Shown here piece after piece: positions 25,523-34,140 of a DNA stretch of 56,467 nucleotides. The notes under the pieces were generated by a model that made no database searches, was not told the origin of the DNA, and was given only the letters and a program-made list of their open reading frames with translations. Origin of the DNA: Lawsonibacter sp. (lineage in GTDB: Bacteria > Bacillota > Clostridia > Oscillospirales > Oscillospiraceae); the NCBI GenBank assembly GCA_022795855.1, contig JAAWHL010000005.1, positions 1 through 56,467 of the forward strand, read 5' to 3'. Made by a program: the position numbers and the translations under genes. The first letter of the stretch is position 1, and each line of letters begins with the position of its first letter.

Positions 25523-26344
25523 ATGGACGCCGGCGCGCTGGTCTCCGGAGTAGTGGAGGGACTGAATCTGAGTACGCTGGAGGTGGGCGGCGTGGTCCAG
25601 GCGGCGCTCACCGTTCTGGTGGGAACCGGAGTGATTCGGGTGCTGACCAGGATGGCGGACCGGGCCCTGGCTCGCTCCAAGTCTCTGGGCGCGCTGCGGG
25701 GGCACATCCGCACAGGAATCAGGGCCGGGCTGTGGTTTCTGCTGGTTATGCTGGCTGCGGAGGCCCTGGGCATCAAGATGACCTCTCTGATTGCGCTGGT
25801 CAGCGTAGCCGGCGTGGCGGTCTCTCTGGCGCTCCAGAGCACCCTGGCCAATCTGGCCGGCGGGCTTATGCTGCTGGCCTCCAAGCCCTTCGAGGTGGGG
25901 GACTATGTGGAGGCCGACGGGGTGAGCGGCACGGTCAGCGCCATCGGCCTGGCTTACAGCACCCTGGACACCCCGGACAACAAGGAAATTTTTATCCCCA
26001 ACAGCCAGATTGCCGCGGCCCGAATCATCAACTATAACCGGCTTGGGACGCGGCGGCTGGATCTGACCTTCACGGCCGGGTACGCCGCCTCCGCCGAGGA
26101 GGTGCGGGCGGCCGTTCAGGAGGCGATGGAGCAGTTCCCGCAGCTGCTGTCCGACCCGGCCCCGGCGGTGTACGTATCCGAGTACGGGCCCGGCGGCGTG
26201 GAATATGTGGTGCGGGCCTGGACTTCCTATCAGGACTACTGGGACGTGTATTACGGCCTGAACGAGGCGGTGCGCCCCGTCTTTGCCCGCCGCGGGATTG
26301 AGATGACCTGCAATCATGTAAATGTCCACACCACGGCAAAATAA
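25523..26344 (+). CDS. Small-conductance mechanosensitive channel (MscS family)
   Basis: The channel opens under membrane tension to release solutes on osmotic downshock. It is 273 residues from the ATG at 25523, behind GAGGGAGGGACTGCCT. Transmembrane helices lie near residues 20-40, 60-80 and 85-110. The pore helix TM3 has the Ala/Gly pattern VAGVAVSLALQSTLANLAGGLMLL. The beta domain carries PFEVGDYVE, GTVSAIGLAYSTL and the IPNSQI motif. It stands alone with its own promoter. The length is typical of the minimal MscS type. Confidence 0.93.
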   Translation: MDAGALVSGVVEGLNLSTLEVGGVVQAALTVLVGTGVIRVLTRMADRALARSKSLGALRGHIRTGIRAGLWFLLVMLAAEALGIKMTSLIALVSVAGVAVSLALQSTLANLAGGLMLLASKPFEVGDYVEADGVSGTVSAIGLAYSTLDTPDNKEIFIPNSQIAAARIINYNRLGTRRLDLTFTAGYAASAEEVRAAVQEAMEQFPQLLSDPAPAVYVSEYGPGGVEYVVRAWTSYQDYWDVYYGLNEAVRPVFARRGIEMTCNHVNVHTTAK

Positions 26345-26350
26345 AAAAAC

Positions 26351-26384
26351 GCGGCGGAATCCGAACCTGTTCGGATTCCGCCGC
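26351..26384 (-). terminator. Hairpin between the MscS gene and the DUF4830 gene
   Basis: A 15-bp perfect stem (26351-26365 / 26370-26384, loop CCTG) is followed on the minus strand by CGTTTTTTT. It terminates the leftward transcript well and probably also the rightward channel gene that ends 6 bases earlier. Confidence 0.85.
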
Positions 26385-26549
26385 TCAGCGTTTCCCCAAG
26401 ACCCCTGCACAAGCCCGCGCCTGTCCCCGCGTCCGGAGCCGCCGCATTGCTCCCCGCTGAGAAGCGGGGGCGTTCCGGGCCCCTTGCTTCAACAGGCGGT
26501 CCGGGCGGGGCCTTGGGCCGGGCCCGTCTCCCCCTGCGCTCTCCGGGCG

Positions 26550-27026
26550 TTACGGCATGGCCAGCCCGTGGAGAAAGCCGTCCGGCTGGGGGGAGAGGAC
26601 CTCGCCGCCGATGACCGTGTTTTTATAAATCAGCAGGTTGACCAGCACGCCCTGCTCTCCGGTGGGATAGTTGGTGATTTCATAGGTGTAGCGCTTAACC
26701 CGCTTCCCGGCGTATCTTGCCAGGTCGAACCCCTGACTGCTCTGGAGGGCCAGATAGTCCTGGTAGCTCTCGTCCATCTCCTCCGGAATCAGCAGCTCCT
26801 CGGAGGCGGAGGGTTCCTCCCGCACCTGCCAGCCGTAGCCGGACAGGTAGGCCACCCGGTCCGCGTTGCTTTTGACTCCCTTTGGGCTGGGGGCGGCGGA
26901 GGCCGCAGCCGGCCGGGCGGCGGGGGGGCCAAGCACCAGGGCCAGAGCGGCGCAGAACACCAGGGCGGCGGCCGCCACGCTCACCGCCAGCTTGCGCCGC
27001 GGGAGCTTTGCCGTTACGATCAACAT
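26550..27026 (-). CDS. DUF4830 domain protein, membrane-anchored
   Basis: The product is 158 residues from the ATG at 27026 (GGAG 8 bases upstream). It has a short basic N-terminus and one membrane anchor near residues 12-32 (AVSVAAAALVFCAALALVLG). The conserved extracellular DUF4830 domain follows (KSNADRVAYLSGYGWQV, then QSSQGFDLARYAGKRVKRYTYEITNYP). The domain has no assigned activity. Members are common in gut Oscillospirales. The sugar-phosphate isomerase-like gene upstream points the same way but is separated by about 100 bases, so shared transcription is uncertain. Confidence 0.85.
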   Translation of the reverse strand: MLIVTAKLPRRKLAVSVAAAALVFCAALALVLGPPAARPAAASAAPSPKGVKSNADRVAYLSGYGWQVREEPSASEELLIPEEMDESYQDYLALQSSQGFDLARYAGKRVKRYTYEITNYPTGEQGVLVNLLIYKNTVIGGEVLSPQPDGFLHGLAMP

Positions 27027-27124
27027 TGCCCATTCTCCTTCCATATCGGCTTGTTCTCCCTTTACCATATGAGGGAGGGGACAGGGTTATGCCGCCGGAA
27101 GAAGAAATACCGCCGGTTTTGCGG

Positions 27125-27940
27125 TTACAGCAGGGTGCGGATATAGTCCAGACCGGCCCGGGCGGCCCCGGCGGGGGGCTGGGCGCGGAACTCAAAGACG
27201 AGATAGTCGCGGTAGCCGATTTCCTTCAGCGCCTGAATCAGCAGCGGGAAATCGAAGTGGGCGCCGTCCGGGGCCATGCGGTCCACGTCGGAGATGTCCA
27301 CCTGGCCCACCAGGCCCTTCAGGGCCAGGATTTTGGGATAGAAGTCCAGCTCCCCGTTGGTGTGCAGGTGGATGGAATCCAGCTGGAGCCGGAGGGCGGA
27401 GGAGCGGAAGGAGCGGACGTACTCCGCCGTTTCGGCGATGGTGCAGTAGGCGTCGGAGTCGATGGAACTGATGGCCTCCAGCACCACCTCGACGCCAAGA
27501 GCCTCGGCCCGGGCCACGATGGCCTCCATGCTCCGGCGGAACTGCCTGACGTAGGCCTCCCGGCCGCCGGCGTCCCGGGTCCAGCCCCGGATGGTGCCGA
27601 CAATCAGCTTGGCGCCGTCCAGCCGGGCGCAGAGCTCGGCATAGGAGAGCATCCGCTGCACGGCGGCCAGGCGGTTTTCCTCGTCCCCCGCGCCCAAGCA
27701 CAGGCCGTCCACAGTGTAGATGCGCCCTGTAGCCAGGCCGGACACCGCGATATGGTGCTCCCGGCAGGCGCGCTGAAGCGCGGACATGTCCACCTCCCCC
27801 GGGCGGCACACCGTAACGGAGACAGCGTCGTAGCCCGCCTCGGCGGCCTGGCGGACGGCCTCGGGAATGGGGCCCAGGATAGGCGCTGTATTGGTGGGGA
27901 AGGTGCCGTCGGCGATGACGGCGCTGGTCTTCATGCCCAT
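27125..27940 (-). CDS. Sugar phosphate isomerase/epimerase-like TIM-barrel protein
   Basis: This 271-residue protein belongs to the AP-endonuclease-2 (xylose isomerase-like) TIM-barrel superfamily. Metal-binding acidic and His residues are seen in VVLEAISSIDSDAYC (Glu), LQLDSIHLHTNGELD (Asp, His), VGQVDISDVDR and YLVFEFRA (C-terminal Glu). Family members isomerise or epimerise sugars and inositols; the substrate here is unknown. It is 1 base after rimM's stop on the same strand, so it is probably co-transcribed with rimM, an unusual pairing. Confidence 0.85.
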   Translation of the reverse strand: MGMKTSAVIADGTFPTNTAPILGPIPEAVRQAAEAGYDAVSVTVCRPGEVDMSALQRACREHHIAVSGLATGRIYTVDGLCLGAGDEENRLAAVQRMLSYAELCARLDGAKLIVGTIRGWTRDAGGREAYVRQFRRSMEAIVARAEALGVEVVLEAISSIDSDAYCTIAETAEYVRSFRSSALRLQLDSIHLHTNGELDFYPKILALKGLVGQVDISDVDRMAPDGAHFDFPLLIQALKEIGYRDYLVFEFRAQPPAGAARAGLDYIRTLL

Positions 27941-27941
27941 A

Positions 27942-28439
27942 TCACAGTCCCTCCATCATGTGGATCCGGACAAAGCCCGCCTCCACGTTGGTTTCGGCGA
28001 TGAACTGGGGGACGGCGGGAATCATCAGCTCCCGCTCACCGCCCCGGACCACGTACACGTTGCCTGCGGGCAGGGTGAGCACATCGGCGATTTTGCCCAA
28101 AACCGTCCCGGCAGAGGCGTCCCGGACCTCCAGGCCCATCAAATCCGCCAGGAAAAAGCTGCCCTGAGGCAGACTGACGTCCGCCCGGTCGATGTATAAA
28201 ACGGCGTTGCGCAGGGACAGGGCGCTGGGCACGTCGGTGGGGCCCTCGAATTTGATGATGACCATATTCTTGTGGACCCGGGCCCGCTCCACCTTCATGG
28301 GGAAGTGGGCCTCATCCACATACAGAGTCTTGAATTGGCACAGGAAATCCGGCGAGTCCGCCCAGGGCTGGACCCGTACCTCGCCCATCAGGCCGTGGAC
28401 CGCGGTGACCTTGCCGACCTCTAAATACTGCTGCTGCAT
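27942..28439 (-). CDS. rimM: Ribosome maturation factor RimM
   Basis: RimM helps assemble the 30S subunit head by binding S19. It is 165 residues from the ATG behind AGGAGGCAGTT. The N-terminal barrel has the conserved VGKVTAVHGLMGEVRV. The PRC-barrel C-terminal half has SFFLADLMGLEV and LTLPAGNVYVVRGG. rimM usually sits with rpsP and trmD; here neither is present, and a miniature repeat lies upstream in its leader region. This suggests relocation or loss of the standard operon order. Confidence 0.92.
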   Translation of the reverse strand: MQQQYLEVGKVTAVHGLMGEVRVQPWADSPDFLCQFKTLYVDEAHFPMKVERARVHKNMVIIKFEGPTDVPSALSLRNAVLYIDRADVSLPQGSFFLADLMGLEVRDASAGTVLGKIADVLTLPAGNVYVVRGGERELMIPAVPQFIAETNVEAGFVRIHMMEGL

Positions 28440-28472
28440 AACTGCCTCCTGTTGTTCTTTCGTTTTTCTTCC

Positions 28473-28527
28473 AGGGCCTGTTTGAAACTTGTCCATACGT
28501 CCAAGCGGCGGGCTTTTTGCCGCCGGG
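28473..28527. repeat. Degenerate fragment of the miniature repeat
   Basis: GGCCTGTTTGAAACTTG followed by a GGCGGGC-TTTTTGCCGCC block resembles the left half of the element at 54729-54810. It lies within 40 bases of the rimM start codon, next to copy 3. Confidence 0.4.
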
Positions 28528-28587
28528 AGAACCTATTATACTGAATTATAGCACATGCCAGGGCCTTTTGCACAGCCTTTTCCTTCG

Positions 28588-28742
28588 CGCCTGCCTAACA
28601 TCCCCCATCCCGCCGGCCGGCCTTTTTCCGCCATACGGCGCGGAATTTCTCCGTGGTATCCGCCAAGGATTCCAAGCAAACCTGCCTTGTCCGGCAGAAA
28701 ACCCCTGCCATCCGGCATACTTCGAGATGTTAAACAGGCTCT
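28588..28742. repeat. Miniature inverted-repeat element, copy 3
   Basis: The element begins GCCTGCCTAACATC and ends GATGTTAAACAGGCTCT, which are inverted copies of each other. Its interior aligns with the reverse complement of copy 1 (TTTTGCCGCCATAC block, CCGCCAAGGATTCC). It fills the intergenic space between rimM and rsmA and carries no gene. Confidence 0.8.
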
Positions 28743-28854
28743 AAAAAATCGCTCCGCCGCCCCGGCAAAACAGCAGGCGCAGCCCGGAAACAGGTGCTGC
28801 CGTGTTCGTCGAACAGGCGGCGGGGCTCTCCGGTGGGGTCCCTTCTGTCCCTGT

Positions 28855-29739
28855 TCACCGCTCGGAGATATCGTCTCGCTGCCCCTCCAGCTCCTTCAGG
28901 GCTCCGGCCAGCGCGGCAAACTCCGGGATTCCCAGCCGCTCCCCCCGCACGTCCTCCCGCAGGCCGCACCGGGCAACGGCTCCGGACAGCGCCTCCCGGC
29001 TCAGCCGGGGGGAAAAGGCGGCGCTCAGGCAGTTGAGCAGGGTTTTGCGCCGCTGGGCGAAGGCGGCGCGCACCACCCGGAAAAAGTATTCCGGGTCCTC
29101 CACCTCCTCCGGGGCCGCCCGGGGCGTCATGCGCAGCACGGCGGAGGTCACCTTGGGCGCAGGGAGAAAGCAGGAGGGCGGCACCTCAAACAGCAATTCC
29201 GGCCTGGTGTGGTACTGGCAGTATACCGAGAAGGCCCCATAGTCCCTGCTCCCGGGAGCGGCACAGATGCGCCGGGCCACCTCCCGCTGAACCATCACCG
29301 TAACGGCGGAAAAGCAGCCCGCCTCAATCAGGGCGGTAATGGCGGGGGTGGTGATATTATAGGGCAGATTGGCACAGGCCAGGACCTTCATCCCGGGGAA
29401 TTTCTCCTCCGCCAGCTCTGCCAGGCCAATTTTCAGAATATCCCCCGGGATAATCTCCACATTGCCGCAGCCGGCCAGCGTCTCCTCCAAAATAGGCAGA
29501 AGCGTCCGGTCCAGCTCCACCGACACCACCTTATCCGCCAGGGCGGAGAGCCGGCAGGTCAAAACGCCAATCCCCGGCCCCACCTCCAGCACACCGCAGC
29601 CGCAGCCGGCCCCTGAGGCCCGGGCAATTTCCCGGGGCACCCAGTCCTCAATCAAAAAGTTCTGCCCCATTGACCGGGAGAAATGAAAACCGCGGCGGGC
29701 CAAAAGCGCCTTCACCTGTCCGGCGTCACACAGATTCAT
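28855..29739 (-). CDS. rsmA: 16S rRNA dimethyladenosine methyltransferase RsmA (KsgA)
   Basis: RsmA dimethylates two adjacent adenines near the 3' end of 16S rRNA. The 294-residue protein has the N-terminal SMGQNFLIE, SAM motif I EVGPGIGVLT (about residues 52-61) and the adenine-methylase motif IV NLPYNI (about 122-127). The C-terminal helical domain contains VRAAFAQRRKTLLNCLS. Loss of RsmA is known to give kasugamycin resistance. The gene is transcribed leftward from a promoter region shared with the oxidoreductase at 29979. Confidence 0.96.
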   Translation of the reverse strand: MNLCDAGQVKALLARRGFHFSRSMGQNFLIEDWVPREIARASGAGCGCGVLEVGPGIGVLTCRLSALADKVVSVELDRTLLPILEETLAGCGNVEIIPGDILKIGLAELAEEKFPGMKVLACANLPYNITTPAITALIEAGCFSAVTVMVQREVARRICAAPGSRDYGAFSVYCQYHTRPELLFEVPPSCFLPAPKVTSAVLRMTPRAAPEEVEDPEYFFRVVRAAFAQRRKTLLNCLSAAFSPRLSREALSGAVARCGLREDVRGERLGIPEFAALAGALKELEGQRDDISER

Positions 29740-29888
29740 ATCGGGCCTCCTTGTTCCGTTCTCTCTTGCGCGTCATCGCACATTAAAATTTTAATGGAAG
29801 TCTGCTGGACATTTCCCGCCGCAAACTTCACGGGCAGGACACGGCCCGCTCCGAAAACTGTCAGCCGGGTTCCCAGCGCTTTGACTAT

Positions 29889-29957
29889 ACTATAAAAGGA
29901 AACCGGCCCCGCGTCAAGAGCGCCGTCCTTGACGCGGAAGGAAAAACCGGATAAAAT
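29889..29957. promoter_or_regulatory. Divergent promoters with -35 boxes inside an inverted repeat
   Basis: Rightward promoter: TTGACG (29929-29934), 17 bases, TAAAAT (29952-29957), serving the oxidoreductase. Leftward promoter: TTGACG (29912-29917, minus strand), 17 bases, TATAGT (29889-29894), serving rsmA. The two -35 boxes are the arms of GCGTCAAG-N9-CTTGACGC (29911-29935), so one bound protein could block or activate both. Confidence 0.7.
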
Positions 29958-29978
29958 GAAGCAAAGGAGTGAGGGCGA

Positions 29979-31043
29979 ATGCAGCTTTGGGAGCAGGCCC
30001 GTCTGGGCCCCATGACTCTGCGGAACCGAACCGTGCGTTCCGCCACCAACGAGCATCTGTCTCAGCGGGACGGGCAGTTTACCGCCGCCTGGGCCGGCGC
30101 CCTGGAGGAGCTGGCCCGCGGAGAGGCAGGGCTTATCATCACCGGCCACGCGGCGGTAGAGCCGCATCAGCGGACAGACGAGGGCCAGCCCGTTCTGGAC
30201 CGCCGGGCCGACCGGGCCGTCCTGGCCCAGGCCGCACAAGGCGTCCACCGGTGGGGCGGAAAGGCGGTCATACAGCTGAGCCACTCCGGCCTGAAGGCCT
30301 CGGCGCAGGTCAACGGCCTCCCTCCCAAGGGGCCGGAGGACTTCACTCCGGAGGAGCTGGACCGGCTGACGGAGCAGTTCCGCGAAGCCGCCCTGCTGGC
30401 CCGGGAGGCCGGCTTTGACGGCGTACAGATTCACTGCGCCCACGGCTATCTCCTGTCCAGCTTTCTGAATCCTGACCTCAACCGCCGTCAGGACGGATAC
30501 GGCGGCCCCTTGGGCAACCGGTTCCGCCTGATTGCGCGTATCATCCGGGCGGTGCGGGAGAGCTGCGGGCCGGAATTCGCCCTCCTGGCCAAGGCCGACT
30601 GCAACAGCACCGAAGATTTCCCGGCCCTGGCCGTCCTGTTTCAGAGGGCGGGACTGGACGCTCTGGAGGTCAGCGGCCTGGACTTCTCCGCCCGGCTGGG
30701 CAGCAGGGCCCCCTTTTATCTGGAGGAAGCCGCAGCCGCTCAGCAGGCCGTCTCCATCCCTCTGATTCTGGTGGGAGGCATCTACTCCCGGGCAGCGGCG
30801 GAGCAAGTCCTCCGGGCCGGCATCCCCTTTGCCGCCTTCAGCCGGGCGCTGATCTGCCAGCCGGACTTTATCGCCCGAATGCGCGCCGGCCAAGAGGAGA
30901 GCCCCTGCCTCCTCTGCAACCGCTGCTTCCAAATCTACCGCACCCGTCCGGTGCGGTGTGTCCAGCATCGGACCCCGATTCCTCAGCTGGTCCGGGTTTT
31001 CGGCGCCGGAAACCCGGACTATGAAACCCGATTGGAAAAGTGA
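29979..31043 (+). CDS. NADH:flavin oxidoreductase (Old Yellow Enzyme family)
   Basis: This FMN-dependent enzyme reduces activated C=C bonds or related groups using NAD(P)H. It has 354 residues, the single-barrel form without an iron-sulphur or second domain. Landmarks are NRTVRSATNE near residue 17, the substrate-binding IHCAHGYLLSSFLNPDLNRRQDGYGG (about 150-175), and LVGGIYSRAAAEQVL. The C-terminal CLLCNRC motif retains cysteines reminiscent of the two-domain enoate reductases. The physiological substrate is unknown. The rRNA methyltransferase gene follows 11 bases later. Confidence 0.9.
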   Translation: MQLWEQARLGPMTLRNRTVRSATNEHLSQRDGQFTAAWAGALEELARGEAGLIITGHAAVEPHQRTDEGQPVLDRRADRAVLAQAAQGVHRWGGKAVIQLSHSGLKASAQVNGLPPKGPEDFTPEELDRLTEQFREAALLAREAGFDGVQIHCAHGYLLSSFLNPDLNRRQDGYGGPLGNRFRLIARIIRAVRESCGPEFALLAKADCNSTEDFPALAVLFQRAGLDALEVSGLDFSARLGSRAPFYLEEAAAAQQAVSIPLILVGGIYSRAAAEQVLRAGIPFAAFSRALICQPDFIARMRAGQEESPCLLCNRCFQIYRTRPVRCVQHRTPIPQLVRVFGAGNPDYETRLEK

Positions 31044-31054
31044 GGACCCGCACC

Positions 31055-32416
31055 ATGACAGAACACAAAAAGAACAGCGTACATGTCCTGACCATTGAGG
31101 GCTATACCGCCGAGGGAGCGGGAGTGGCCCGGCTGGACGGCCGGGTGGTCTTTGTCCCCGGCACCATCGCGGGTGAGCGCTGGGAGGTCCGGCTGCTGAA
31201 GGTAACCAAAAACGCGGCCTGGGGCAAAGCCCTGCGGCCGCTGGAATCCTCGCCGGAGCGGGTCGGGCCCGACTGCCCCTGCTCCCCGAGGTGCGGCGGC
31301 TGTCAGTTCCGCCATATGAGCTACCAGGAGGAGCTGCGGGCCAAGCACTGCCGGGTCTCCGACGCCCTGCGCCGCCTGGGCGGGGTGGAGCTGGACATTC
31401 CCCCGGTGCTGGGGGCCGAAACTCCGCTGCGCTACCGGAACAAGGTGCAGTTCCCTGTCTCCCCCGGGCCTAACGGCCCTGCCATCGGCTTTTACCGCGC
31501 CCGCAGCCACGACGTGGTTGATGCGGAAGACTGCCTGCTCCAGCCCAAGGCCGCCTCCGCCCTGCGCCGGAGCGTGAAGACATGGATGGCGCAGTATCAC
31601 ATCCCCCCCTATGACGAGAGAACCGGAAAGGGCCTTCTGCGCCACCTCTATGTCCGCACCAACCAGGCCGGAGAAGCCCTGTGCTGTCTGGTTATCAACG
31701 GAAAGAAGCTGCCCCGCGGGCGGGCTCTGATCGACCTGCTGCAACAGGCGGTCCCCGGCCTGACGGGAGTGGTGGTCAACGTAAACACCAGGAACACCAA
31801 TGTGATTTTGGGCGAGGAAACTTTCACCCTGTGGGGCCGGGATTTTTTGGAGGAAACCCTGTGCGGCCGGACCTTCCGGCTGTCCGTCCCCTCCTTCTTC
31901 CAAATCAACCGGGCCCAGACGGAGCGCCTGTACGCCGCGGCAGTGGATTTCGCCGGGCTGACCGGCCGGGAGACCGTGCTGGACCTGTACTGCGGCATCG
32001 GCACCATCTCCCTGTGCATGGCGGCTGGGGCCGGGCGGGTTATCGGGGCGGAAGTCGTCCCCCAGGCCGTGGAGGACGCCAGAGAAAACGCCAGACGGAA
32101 CGGAATCAATCACGCCGAATTCTTCTGCGGCGATGCGGGCCAGATAGCCTGGAAGCTGTCCGGCGAGGGCGTCCGTCCCCAGGTGGTGTGCGTAGACCCG
32201 CCCCGCAAGGGGCTGTCCCCGGACGTACCGCCCATTATCGCCGGCATGGGCCCGGAACGGATTGTCTATGTCTCCTGTGACCCCGCTACCTTGGGCAGAG
32301 ACGTAGCGCGGTTCGCCGCGCTGGGCTACAGAACGGTCAGGGTTCAGCCAGTCGATTTATTCCCGCGAACGGCACATGTGGAGACGGTTGTGCTGCTGCA
32401 AAGAGAAACCGCGTAG
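31055..32416 (+). CDS. rlmD: 23S rRNA (uracil-5)-methyltransferase, RlmD/RumA type
   Basis: The enzyme makes 5-methyluridine in 23S rRNA. It has 453 residues from the ATG at 31055. An N-terminal TRAM domain (about residues 5-60) precedes the iron-sulphur cysteines CPCSPRCGGC. The SAM motif is LDLYCGIGTISL, the PPRKG loop is VCVDPPRKGL, and the catalytic Cys is in YVSCDPATLGRD. Firmicutes may carry several paralogues (RlmCD), so the exact base is uncertain. The gene shares the oxidoreductase promoter. Confidence 0.9.
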   Translation: MTEHKKNSVHVLTIEGYTAEGAGVARLDGRVVFVPGTIAGERWEVRLLKVTKNAAWGKALRPLESSPERVGPDCPCSPRCGGCQFRHMSYQEELRAKHCRVSDALRRLGGVELDIPPVLGAETPLRYRNKVQFPVSPGPNGPAIGFYRARSHDVVDAEDCLLQPKAASALRRSVKTWMAQYHIPPYDERTGKGLLRHLYVRTNQAGEALCCLVINGKKLPRGRALIDLLQQAVPGLTGVVVNVNTRNTNVILGEETFTLWGRDFLEETLCGRTFRLSVPSFFQINRAQTERLYAAAVDFAGLTGRETVLDLYCGIGTISLCMAAGAGRVIGAEVVPQAVEDARENARRNGINHAEFFCGDAGQIAWKLSGEGVRPQVVCVDPPRKGLSPDVPPIIAGMGPERIVYVSCDPATLGRDVARFAALGYRTVRVQPVDLFPRTAHVETVVLLQRETA

Positions 32417-32572
32417 AGCTCCTGTGTTTCCAGCACTTTGCCCGTCATGTGGTGTTCGGCGCCGAGGGCGATAAACTCCGCAATAAGCGCATGGAGGACG
32501 ATATCACCGTTTCGGTCGTTATTGACATGGCGTGCGGGAACACAAAAACCGAATAGAGCGAGGACAGACAAG

Positions 32573-32606
32573 CGCCGCAGATTTTGAAAAAGTCTGCGGC
32601 GTTTTC
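32573..32606 (+). terminator. Terminator after the rRNA methyltransferase
   Basis: CGCCGCAGA (32573-32581) pairs with TCTGCGGCG (32593-32601), followed by TTTTCC. Confidence 0.8.
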
Positions 32607-32790
32607 CGCTTCCGGACACCGAAAAGAGCGGAGTACCCTATAAGGGAAAGCAAGGCAGACGGCCAGCGCCATCGGCGGGCGGACCTCCGCTACAGCACAT
32701 TGGGGTTCAGGCAGCGCCAGACCTGGAAGCACGGGAGCAGGAATACATGGGCCTGCTTGCCAGGCCGCATAAAAGCGCAAGAAAAGAACA

Positions 32791-32808
32791 GCGCAGCCGG
32801 AGCTGCGC
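32791..32808 (-). terminator. Terminator of the xpaC-telA-TPM operon
   Basis: GCGCAGC-CGGA-GCTGCGC stem, followed on the minus strand by TGTTCTTTTCTTG, 93 bases past the TPM gene. Confidence 0.7.
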
Positions 32809-32900
32809 CGTCCCAATCCGTAACCAGCCATTCTCGCCCCGCCGCCGGGGCAGCTCCCTTACGGAAACCGCCCCAGGGCCGGTGGAACTGTTTCGCGCTG

Positions 32901-34049
32901 TTATCTGCGGCCGCCGAAGCCTCCGCCCCGGGAGCCTCCGCCAAAGCCGCCCCCTCGGGAACCTCCAAACCCGCCGCCGCGGGATCCGCCGAAGGATCCG
33001 CCTCCGAAACCGCCGCCCCGGGAACCTCCGCCGAAGGACCCGCCAAAGGATCCTCCGAATCCGCCGGGGCGGCCGCCGCCTGAGGGACGGCCGCCGAAGG
33101 TGCCGCCCCCCCTGGGGCCACGGTTCCCCGCGCCGCCGAAGCCGCCGGAGTTTCCTCCGCCGGGGCGGGGTCCGGATCCGCCAAAGCCTCCTCCGCCCAA
33201 GCCGCCCGGGCCGCCGGGCCCTCTGGGTCCCCCGGGAGGGGGAGGGGGAGGCGGCGGCGGCTGACGCCAGTGCCGGCGGTACCAGCTGGAATGGGGGCCG
33301 TGCCAGAAGAAGATGGGCCGGAAGACGACGGGGGGATTGACCACGCCGTAGTACCGGGCTCGGTAGGTGTTGTAGCGCGTCCGGTCGATAGCGGACAGCA
33401 CCGCGACAATCAGCACCGCGATCACCAGAAGGGTAATCAAAGCGGTGCCGGAGTCGCCGTAGCCCTCCTGTTCTATGGGGCGGGCGGTCTCCCCGTTTCC
33501 AAAGCCAAAGTTGTCATAGTAGACCTGATTCAGTGCGCCGTAGAAGGACAAAACGGTCTGTTCATTCATCTGGCCGGACAGGATGTCCTCCAAATCAGAG
33601 ACCACCCGGTTGGTCAGAATGGAGGCAAAATCGTTTCCGGGGGCCACAAAATAGGTCTCGTCCCGGGCGGAGATCAGCAAAATCGCGTCCCCCTCCCCCA
33701 GTCCCATGTCGGCCCCCTGGTCCCAGGCGTACTCCTTGATGTCCTCCCCGTCCAAACTGCCCACCGTTACCAGGGCCACCACGCTGTTGTAGCGGGCGTC
33801 CCAGTTGGCGTTGTAGAGGCAGAGCTGCTCCTCGGCCTGGGCGGAGAGCAGGTTCGCGCCGTCCCAGAGCCATTTTTTATAGTCCCGGGTGTCCAGGCTG
33901 GCCAGCGCGCCGGGCGCGGCGGGCTGCCCCGGATCAATGGTCTCCGGCACATTGGGCGTACCGGCCCGCATCCAGCCTATCCCTACGGCTATGGCAATCA
34001 TGGCGGCGGTCAGCAGTACTGCCGCCCAGGTTTTCTGCAAAAATTTCAT
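32901..34049 (-). CDS. TPM domain protein with long Gly-rich tail
   Basis: The 382-residue membrane protein has an N-terminal signal/anchor (AVLLTAAMIAIAVGIGW). A TPM (TLP18.3/Psb32/MOLO-1) domain spans about residues 55-190 (ANLLSAQAEEQLCLYN, then GLGEGDAILLISARDETYFVAPG). A second membrane segment is near 205-225. A poly-Pro run and a tail of about 130 residues, mostly GGGFGGS/RGG, follow. Gly-rich tails are common in TPM proteins but this one is long. TPM domains have been linked to phosphatase activity and membrane-complex repair; the role here is unknown. It follows telA with about 90 bases between them. Confidence 0.88.
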   Translation of the reverse strand: MKFLQKTWAAVLLTAAMIAIAVGIGWMRAGTPNVPETIDPGQPAAPGALASLDTRDYKKWLWDGANLLSAQAEEQLCLYNANWDARYNSVVALVTVGSLDGEDIKEYAWDQGADMGLGEGDAILLISARDETYFVAPGNDFASILTNRVVSDLEDILSGQMNEQTVLSFYGALNQVYYDNFGFGNGETARPIEQEGYGDSGTALITLLVIAVLIVAVLSAIDRTRYNTYRARYYGVVNPPVVFRPIFFWHGPHSSWYRRHWRQPPPPPPPPPGGPRGPGGPGGLGGGGFGGSGPRPGGGNSGGFGGAGNRGPRGGGTFGGRPSGGGRPGGFGGSFGGSFGGGSRGGGFGGGSFGGSRGGGFGGSRGGGFGGGSRGGGFGGRR

Positions 34050-34140
34050 GGTGTTCTCCTATTCGGCGCCCGGCTGGGGCGCTCCTTCCGCGGGCCGTCC
34101 GGCGGGACGGCCCCTCTGCCGCCGGGGGCGGGGCCGGAAA

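Larger units (their letters stand above)
32417..32900. other. Non-coding interval with two terminators
   Basis: A 47-codon open stretch runs in the plus direction after the methyltransferase stop (about 32413-32556, containing HVVFGAEGDKLRNKRMEDDITVSVVIDMACGNTKTE). It has no start codon or ribosome site and may be a gene remnant. The rest holds the terminators at 32573 and 32791 and no other gene that I can see. Confidence 0.45.

Noticed and set aside
26450-26475. CCCCGCT/AGCGGGG hairpin as a second terminator or riboswitch
   Set aside because: Short, no T-run and no recognisable aptamer; the hairpin at 26351-26384 explains termination.
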